DNA of 10,591 nucleotides. Source: Mayfieldus sp038329895. GTDB taxonomy: Bacteria; Actinomycetota; Thermoleophilia; Solirubrobacterales; 70-9. The notes under the pieces were generated by a model. It searched no databases, was not told the origin of the DNA, and was given only the letters and a program-made list of their open reading frames with translations. Below are positions 6,103-10,591 of this stretch, one piece after another. Numbering within the stretch: the first letter of the stretch is position 1; the number at the start of each line of letters is the position of its first letter. The stretch spans positions 1-10,591 of the forward strand of contig JBBQNM010000075.1 in assembly GCA_038329895.1 (NCBI GenBank), read 5' to 3'. The position numbers and the translations under genes are program-made.

Positions 6103-6765
6103 GTGAACGGGACCGCTTTCCAAGTCCTCGGCATCCTCAACGGGACCGCCTTCTACGTGCTCGGCATCTGCCTGGCCACCCTGGCGCTGGCGGTGACGGC
6201 GATCGGCCTGCGCGACTCCAAGGCCTTCTCGTCGAATACCGCCGCGCGTGCGGGGATCCTGGTTTTCATGGTGCTCGTCGTCGGAACGGCAGCCTTCGCC
6301 GTGCGCTATTCCCGCAACGAGCAGACCGATCGGCGCGCCAAGCTGGCGGCCGAGGAAAAGCAGCAGGGAGCGACACCGGTACCGGGCGGGGGAGAGGTGC
6401 CGACGCCCGACGCTGCGGCGCTCGGCGCCGCGGGCCCCTCCCAACCCCCCGCGCAGGGCAAGCAGCCCATCGCCAAGGGACCGGGCGGGACCGTGAAGCT
6501 TGCCGCCGACTCGACCCAGATCGCCTTTACGACCAAGGCCCTTTCCAGCAAGCCGGGCAAGGTCACGATCGACTTCAACAACCAGGCGCCGATTCAGCAC
6601 GACGTGGCGATCGCGAAGGGCAGCCAGGAGCTCGCCAAGTCACAGCTGGTCGCCCAGGGCAGCACCTCGGTGACCGCCGACCTGGCGCCCGGAAAGTACG
6701 TCTTCTACTGCACCGTGCCCGGCCACCGCGAGGCGGGCATGGAAGGCACGCTGACCGTCAAGTAG
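6103..6765 (+). CDS. Membrane-anchored cupredoxin (type 1 copper protein)
   Basis: A 220-residue protein with two hydrophobic helices (about 17-36 and 49-67), a Pro/Gly/Ala-rich linker (about 88-128) and a plastocyanin-like domain (about 129-220). The type 1 copper ligands are all visible: H166 in QHDVAI, C203 in YVFYC, H208 in GHRE and M213 in GMEG. The C-x4-H-x4-M spacing is classic. Only one cysteine is present, so it is not a CuA centre like cytochrome oxidase subunit II. Two helices would place both the N-terminus and the copper domain outside the membrane, fitting an electron-transfer or copper-handling role. The partner cannot be deduced. The first 23 residues contain a tandem repeat, NGTAFQVLGIL then NGTAFYVLGIC. 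The GTG at 6103 is 31 bases after rny and is preceded by a TAGGAT box. Confidence 0.88.
   Translation: MNGTAFQVLGILNGTAFYVLGICLATLALAVTAIGLRDSKAFSSNTAARAGILVFMVLVVGTAAFAVRYSRNEQTDRRAKLAAEEKQQGATPVPGGGEVPTPDAAALGAAGPSQPPAQGKQPIAKGPGGTVKLAADSTQIAFTTKALSSKPGKVTIDFNNQAPIQHDVAIAKGSQELAKSQLVAQGSTSVTADLAPGKYVFYCTVPGHREAGMEGTLTVK
6106..6171 (+). repeat. 33-base tandem duplication in the cupredoxin gene
   Basis: Two adjacent 33-base units (6106-6138 and 6139-6171) encode NGTAFQVLGIL and NGTAFYVLGIC. By eye they match at 27 of 33 bases, and the reading frame is preserved. The second unit runs straight into the first membrane helix, so it looks like the original N-terminus and the first unit like an added copy. 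Confidence 0.8.
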
Positions 6766-6776
6766 AGGCGCCGCGC

Positions 6777-6782
6777 TACCCT
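6777..6782 (+). promoter_or_regulatory. -10 box for miaB
   Basis: TACCCT ends 8 bases before the miaB ATG at 6791, with no Shine-Dalgarno between them. The position predicts a leaderless or near-leaderless message. A -35 box is not convincing (CTGACC at 6751 would need a 20-base spacer). Confidence 0.4.
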
Positions 6783-6790
6783 CAGCCCGA

Positions 6791-8113
6791 ATGGGTAAGC
6801 GCTACCACGTCACCACCTTCGGGTGTCAGATGAACGTGCACGACTCCGAGCGCATGCGCGGCACGCTGGAGTCGCTTGGATACGAAGAGGCCGCCGCGCG
6901 CGCAGATGCCGACCTGATCCTCTTCAACACCTGCTCGATCCGCGAATCGGCCGACAACCGCTTCATCGCTCACCTCGGCGAGGCCAAGCGCTTGAAGTCT
7001 GAGGACCCCGAGCGCGTGGTAGGCGTGGGGGGCTGCTGGGCGCAGTCGGTCAAGCACGAGGTCTTCGACCGCTTCCCGTTTGTCGACGTCGCCTTCGGAC
7101 CGGGCCAGATCGGGCGCCTGGCCGAGTTCCTGACCTCCGACTCGCTGACCGCCCAGGGCTACTTCGAGTTCGAGGACTTCTCCGGCCATTTGCCCGCCAA
7201 GCGCGAGCGCGACTTCCAGGCCTGGCTTCAGATCTCGCAGGGCTGCAACTGCGTCTGCTCGTACTGCATCGTCCCCTCCACCCGTGGGCGTGAGGAGAGT
7301 CGCGATCCAGACGAGCTGGTTGGGGAGGTCGCGGGGCTCGCCGCCGACGGGGTGTTGGAGATCACGCTGCTGGGCCAGAACGTGAACAGCTTCGGGCGCG
7401 ACCTACCGCTCGAGAGCCGGATCACGTTCTCAGAGCTGCTGGCGCGAATCGACGCGATCGACGGCATCGAGCGAATCCGCTACACGAGCCCGCATCCGAA
7501 GGACATCCGCGAGGACGTGATCCGCGCCCACGCCGAGTTGCCGGCGCTCTGCGAGCACATCCACCTGCCGCTTCAATCCGGCTCGAGCCGCGTGTTGAAG
7601 GCGATGGGGCGCACCTATAACCGCGAGCGCTACATGGCCCGAGTGGCGGAGATCCGCGAGCAGGTGCCGGACTGCGCGATCACCACCGACATCATCGTCG
7701 GCTTCCCCGGCGAGACCGAGGACGACTTCAGCCAGACGCTGGAGGTGGTCGAGGAGGTCGGTTACGACGGCGCCTTTACCTTCGTCTTCTCGCCGCGCCG
7801 CGGCACCGAGGCGGCAACGCTTGGCGAACAGATCCCGCACCCGGTCAAGCGCGAGCGCATGGAGCGGCTGGTGGCGCTGGTGCAGCGCCGCGCCCGCGAG
7901 CGTGGGCAGCGTTTCGTCGGGCGCACGGTCGAGGTGCTGGTGGAGGGCCCGAGCCGCACGGACCCCACGCGGCTGCGGGGTCGAAGCCGCCACAACAAGA
8001 CGGTCAACTTCGACGGCACGGCGTCGCCGGGTGAGTTGGTCGACGTGGAGGTCACGGACGCGACCTCCACCACCCTGTCGGGCAGGGAAGAGATCCTCAG
8101 CCGCGTCTCCTGA
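6791..8113 (+). CDS. miaB: tRNA-2-methylthio-N6-dimethylallyladenosine synthase
   Basis: A 440-residue methylthiotransferase that converts i6A37 of tRNA to ms2i6A37, using S-adenosylmethionine radical chemistry and two iron-sulfur clusters. The N-terminal domain provides C12 (TFGCQMN), C48 (NTCSIRE) and C82 (GGCW) for the auxiliary cluster. The radical SAM motif is C152-x3-C156-x2-C159 in GCNCVCSYCIVPSTRGRE, followed by LLGQNVNSFG (193-202) and HLPLQSGS. A TRAM RNA-binding domain forms the last 65 or so residues. Length is normal. The second residue after C152 is also a cysteine (C154), where Asn is common in the family. The gene's TGA is directly followed by the miaA GTG, so the two are coupled and their products act on the same nucleotide in the opposite order. 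Confidence 0.96.
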   Translation: MGKRYHVTTFGCQMNVHDSERMRGTLESLGYEEAAARADADLILFNTCSIRESADNRFIAHLGEAKRLKSEDPERVVGVGGCWAQSVKHEVFDRFPFVDVAFGPGQIGRLAEFLTSDSLTAQGYFEFEDFSGHLPAKRERDFQAWLQISQGCNCVCSYCIVPSTRGREESRDPDELVGEVAGLAADGVLEITLLGQNVNSFGRDLPLESRITFSELLARIDAIDGIERIRYTSPHPKDIREDVIRAHAELPALCEHIHLPLQSGSSRVLKAMGRTYNRERYMARVAEIREQVPDCAITTDIIVGFPGETEDDFSQTLEVVEEVGYDGAFTFVFSPRRGTEAATLGEQIPHPVKRERMERLVALVQRRARERGQRFVGRTVEVLVEGPSRTDPTRLRGRSRHNKTVNFDGTASPGELVDVEVTDATSTTLSGREEILSRVS

Positions 8114-9016
8114 GTGCGGGTCCTTGCGATCTTCGGCCCGACCGCGGTCGGCAAGACCGGCGTCGCCGTTGCAGTCGCGGAACTGCTGCGCGACCGCGGC
8201 GAGGACCCGGTCGCGATCTCCTGCGATGCGATCCAGGTCTACCGCGGCCTGGAGGTGCTGAGCGGCGCCGCGAGCCCTGGCGAGCGCCGGCAGCTCGAGC
8301 ACCGGATGCTAGGGATCCTCACGATCGGCGACGAGTTCAGCGCCGGCCGTTTCGCGCAGCTTGCACATCGCGAGATCGACGCTCTGATGGAGCAGGGACG
8401 GCGGCCGATCGTGGTCGGCGGCACCGGCCTCTACCTGCGCGTCGCCCTCAGCGACCTGGACCTGCGACCGCCGGTTCCGGACCAGGTTAGGCGCCAGGTC
8501 GAGGAGGAGATGGCCGCGAACGGACCCGAGGCACTACACGCCGAGCTGGACCCCGACCTGGCCGCGATGATCCACCCCAACGATCGCAAGCGAATCGCCC
8601 GCACTCTGGAGCTCCAGCGGGCTGGGCTGGAGCCGCCCAGGGTGCATAAGGAAGGCGGCAAGCTGTGGACGGCTGGGCTCCGCAATCCAACAGTGCTTGT
8701 GGGCCTGACGATCGACGGGGACGAGCTAGCGACGCGCATCGACGCTCGCGTCGACTCGATGGTGGCGGGCGGCGCCCTGGAGGAGGTCGCCGACGCGGAC
8801 CGTGCCGGCGCCTCGCGGACCGCCCGTGCGGCGATCGGGTTCGGGGAGTTGCTGGCCGGTGACGTCGAAGCGACAAAGAGCGCCCAGCGAGCCTACGCGC
8901 GCCGTCAGCGCACCTGGATGCGCCGTATGGAGGGCGTCGAGGTCATCGATCGGACCGGGGTCTCAGACGGCGAGGTCGCGGGCCGAATCCTCGCTTTGCT
9001 CGACGAGGCGCGCTGA
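8114..9016 (+). CDS. miaA: tRNA dimethylallyltransferase
   Basis: A 300-residue MiaA, which transfers a dimethylallyl group from DMAPP to N6 of A37 in tRNAs reading codons that begin with U, making the substrate of MiaB. Motifs are the P-loop-like GPTAVGKT (8-15), DAIQVYRGLEV (38-48), FSAGRF (75-80), GGTGLYL (102-108), IHPNDRKRIARTLE and, near the C-terminus, YARRQRTWMRR. The residue after the catalytic Asp38 is Ala where most families have Ser, and the usual TAKP after the YRG segment is replaced by SGAAS. This looks like a lineage variant rather than decay, because the rest is intact. The GTG start follows the miaB stop with no gap and no separate ribosome-binding site, so translation is probably coupled. 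Confidence 0.95.
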   Translation: MRVLAIFGPTAVGKTGVAVAVAELLRDRGEDPVAISCDAIQVYRGLEVLSGAASPGERRQLEHRMLGILTIGDEFSAGRFAQLAHREIDALMEQGRRPIVVGGTGLYLRVALSDLDLRPPVPDQVRRQVEEEMAANGPEALHAELDPDLAAMIHPNDRKRIARTLELQRAGLEPPRVHKEGGKLWTAGLRNPTVLVGLTIDGDELATRIDARVDSMVAGGALEEVADADRAGASRTARAAIGFGELLAGDVEATKSAQRAYARRQRTWMRRMEGVEVIDRTGVSDGEVAGRILALLDEAR

Positions 9017-9022
9017 GATACT
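9017..9022 (+). promoter_or_regulatory. Possible -10 box for dapF
   Basis: GATACT ends 9 bases before the dapF ATG, in the 15-base gap after miaA. It keeps A at position 2 and T at position 6 of the -10 consensus but has G at position 1. TTGCTC (8996-9001) lies 15 bases upstream, a short spacer. No Shine-Dalgarno is present. Confidence 0.3.
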
Positions 9023-9031
9023 GGCCGCGCG

Positions 9032-9871
9032 ATGCACTTCGAGAAGTGGCAAGCGCTTGGCAACGATTACGTGATCCTGGAGGCGGAGTCGGTGCCCTGG
9101 GAGCTGAGCGCCGAGCGAGTGAAGCGCATCTGCGACCCGCACTTTGGAGTCGGCTCGGACGGAGTCCTGCTGCTTCGCCGTCTCGACGGGGGCGAAGCGG
9201 TCGCCGAGCTGCGGATCTTCAACCCTGACGGCTCGGTGGCTGAGCTGTCGGGCAACGGCGCCCGTCAGGCGGCGCTGTACATTCATCGCCACGGCTGGAC
9301 CGATGCGGAGAGCTTCTCGATCGAGACCGCGGCGGGGCCGGTGACGCCCACGATCACCTCGCCGAGCACAGCCACGATGGCCATCGGGCGGGCAAGCACG
9401 AGTTCCGACGACTTTCCCTCCGGCCCGGAGGATGGGCGAGGCAACTTGAGCGCCGCCGGGCGTGAGTGGGACTTCCAGCACGTCTCGATCGGCAACCCGC
9501 AGTGCGCGATCGAGGTCGCAGACGGGCTCGAGGAGCTCGACATGGCGGAAATCGGGCCGCAGATCGAGCGACACGAGCTGTTCCCCAACCGCACCAACGT
9601 CTCGTTCTTTCGCCTCGACGGAGACCGGGTGCGGGCGCGAATCTTCGAGCGTGGGGTGGGGGAGACTCTGTCCTCCGGCACCGGGGCGAGCGGGGCAGCG
9701 GTCGCGGCGCATCTGGGCGGTGCGCCCAAAGCGATCACCGTCATGCTCGACGGCGGCGAGCTCGAGGTCGAGATTTCTGACGACCTGGAGGTGCATCTCA
9801 GCGGCTGGGCGGAACCGGTGTGCTCAGGGCAGCTCTCAGAGGAACTGCTCGCAGCCTTGGAGCGGGCGTGA
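9032..9871 (+). CDS. dapF: Diaminopimelate epimerase homologue with Ser/Ser active site
   Basis: A 279-residue protein with the two-domain DapF fold. DapF normally interconverts LL- and meso-diaminopimelate with a pair of cysteines acting as base and acid. Substrate-contact motifs are recognisable: LGNDY with N11, GVGSDG (39-44), FNPDGS with N64, IGNPQ with N155, N189, and the FERG pair E207-R208. Both catalytic cysteines are replaced. The usual CGNG motif reads LSGNGAR with S73 (codon TCG, 9248-9250), and the usual ACGTG motif reads LSSGTGAS with S215 (codon TCC, 9674-9676). GNPH is also GNPQ. The gene is otherwise intact and full length. It is either an epimerase with unusual chemistry, a different isomerase, or an inactive homologue. 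Its neighbour 501 bases downstream resembles dapL, which supports a diaminopimelate-related role. The stop overlaps the next gene's start (GTGA). Confidence 0.88.
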   Translation: MHFEKWQALGNDYVILEAESVPWELSAERVKRICDPHFGVGSDGVLLLRRLDGGEAVAELRIFNPDGSVAELSGNGARQAALYIHRHGWTDAESFSIETAAGPVTPTITSPSTATMAIGRASTSSDDFPSGPEDGRGNLSAAGREWDFQHVSIGNPQCAIEVADGLEELDMAEIGPQIERHELFPNRTNVSFFRLDGDRVRARIFERGVGETLSSGTGASGAAVAAHLGGAPKAITVMLDGGELEVEISDDLEVHLSGWAEPVCSGQLSEELLAALERA

Positions 9872-10361
9872 GCGACGAGCGAACCGCACGTGAGGTGGTC
9901 GAAGGGATCGCGATGGGCTTCGCGGCTGTCGACCCCAACCAGGTGCGCGAAGCGCTCGAGACTCACGATTCGCCGGACGAAGTAATGGCCGCACTGGGCG
10001 AGTTCGGCGAATTCCAGGAGCAGGTGATCGACCCGGAGATCGTGATCGACTTCTCGAGCTTCGAGTCCGCTCTGACCCCCGATGCGCCGGAGAGGTTTCG
10101 CGGCTGGGAGGGATGGATGGAGATGTGGCGACTTTGGCTCGGGGCCTGGGAGGACTACGAGCCGCAGATCGAGATCGAGGAGCTCGACGACGAGCACATC
10201 CTGGTCACCGCCACCGCGACGCTGAAGGCCGTGGCAGCGGTGTCGAGATCGAATGGGTCACGGTCGGGATCTGGACCGTTCGGGACGGGCGCTTGGTCGC
10301 GATGCACAACTTCCTCACCCGAGAGGATGCCCTTGCCGCCCTGGAGAAGGGCCTTCCGTAG
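9868..10361 (+). pseudogene. SnoaL-like (NTF2-fold) protein, frameshifted
   Basis: The GTG at 9868 overlaps the dapF stop and opens a frame starting MSDERTAREVVEGIAMGF, which reads as a plausible protein through LVTATATLKA (to 10230). Beyond that the frame turns into Arg-rich nonsense without a stop to the window edge. The natural continuation, SGVEIEWVTVGIWTVRDGR and then MHNFLTREDALAALEKGLP, is in another frame and ends at TAG 10359-10361. Adding one base near 10228-10232 joins the halves as a protein of about 165 residues. The C-terminal pattern (SGVEIEW, then WTVRDGRLVAMHNF) resembles SnoaL-like or NTF2-fold proteins, whose roles range from isomerases to binding modules. No specific function is claimed. 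A sequencing or assembly error is as likely as a true mutation, since neither half shows other decay. Confidence 0.65.
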
Positions 10362-10364
10362 GCT
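10359..10364 (+). promoter_or_regulatory. -10 box for the aminotransferase gene
   Basis: TAGGCT overlaps the TAG stop of the preceding gene and ends 8 bases before the GTG at 10373. The surrounding string, TAGGCTTGGCGGCCGTG, closely resembles the thpR start region, TAGCTTGGCGGCGATG. TTGCCG (10333-10338) is a possible -35 box, but the 20-base spacer is long. Confidence 0.4.
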
Positions 10365-10372
10365 TGGCGGCC

Positions 10373-10591
10373 GTGGGTACCTCGGAGACCCAAAAGCGTG
10401 CGTTGACAGACCCCTCGCGGCGTGTCGAGGCGATGCCGCCCTACGCGTTCGCCGAGCTGGAGCGGCGGATCGCCGCCAAGCGCGAGGCGGGGATCGACGT
10501 GATCAGCCTCGGGATCGGCGACCCCGACGAGCCCACCTACCCCCACATCGTCAAGGCGATGCAGGAGGCGGTGGCCGAGAACGCCAACCAG
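10373..10591 (+). CDS. dapL: LL-diaminopimelate aminotransferase-like (partial)
   Basis: Only the first 73 codons are in the window. The visible part reads VEAMPPYAFAELERRIAAK, then IDVISLGIGDPDEPT, the N-terminal signature of class I/II PLP aminotransferases of the DapL type. DapL converts tetrahydrodipicolinate directly to LL-diaminopimelate using glutamate. The PLP lysine and most substrate-binding residues lie outside, so a related aminotransferase (alanine or aspartate type) cannot be excluded. Proximity to the dapF homologue favours DapL. The GTG start is chosen because a TAGGCT box lies 8 bases upstream and homology begins about 20 residues in. No Shine-Dalgarno is visible. Confidence 0.75.
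   Translation, partial: MGTSETQKRALTDPSRRVEAMPPYAFAELERRIAAKREAGIDVISLGIGDPDEPTYPHIVKAMQEAVAENANQ

Noticed and set aside
7430..8302. A 290-codon minus-strand frame opposite miaB and miaA
   Set aside because: It crosses two well-supported genes antisense and has low-complexity composition.
9283..10197. A 304-codon minus-strand frame opposite dapF and the SnoaL-like gene
   Set aside because: It is Ser/Arg-rich and without motifs. The plus-strand frames have the conserved content.
1..10591. tRNA, rRNA, CRISPR, insertion sequences, prophage or defence genes
   Set aside because: I looked for cloverleaf-type arms, regularly spaced repeats, transposase or integrase motifs and abrupt composition changes and saw none. 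The window reads as a normal chromosomal core.

Overview
The window is a GC-rich, densely packed bacterial chromosome segment. It consists almost entirely of housekeeping genes and shows no sign of mobile DNA, CRISPR, tRNA or rRNA. The order thpR-recA-recX, then rny, a membrane copper protein, miaB-miaA, dapF and an LL-diaminopimelate-aminotransferase-like gene, together with the base composition and the presence of RNase Y, points to a deep-branching actinobacterium. The class Thermoleophilia (Solirubrobacterales or Gaiellales type) is my best guess. This is inference from gene content, not a phylogenetic result.

Layout. Positions 1-191 hold no convincing gene but contain several inverted repeats. 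An epoxide-hydrolase-like alpha/beta hydrolase runs leftward (192-1088) and shares a divergent promoter region (1089-1171) with rightward thpR. thpR (RNA 2H phosphodiesterase), recA and recX follow with short gaps and look like one transcript. Two leftward genes come next: a 73-residue acidic protein of unknown function (3360-3581), whose stop codon overlaps that of recX, and a glutathione-S-transferase-like protein (3610-4374). A 239-base gap contains a strong candidate promoter and a structured leader for rny, which encodes RNase Y. The rightward series continues with a two-helix membrane cupredoxin, miaB and miaA (consecutive steps of tRNA A37 modification), dapF, a SnoaL-like gene broken by a one-base frameshift, and the first 73 codons of a dapL-like aminotransferase cut by the window edge.

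Working together: MiaA prenylates A37 and MiaB methylthiolates the product. RecX modulates RecA. DapL and DapF would be consecutive steps from tetrahydrodipicolinate to LL- and then meso-diaminopimelate for lysine and peptidoglycan.

Most notable observations. (1) The DapF homologue keeps the fold and substrate-binding motifs but has serine at both positions of the two catalytic cysteines (S73 and S215). (2) Most genes that are not translationally coupled have a TANNNT-like -10 box only 7-10 bases before the start codon and no Shine-Dalgarno, which suggests widespread leaderless transcription. (3) RNase Y lacks the usual N-terminal membrane anchor. (4) The cupredoxin gene begins with a 33-base tandem duplication. 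I did not find a clear, entirely new multi-gene system here.
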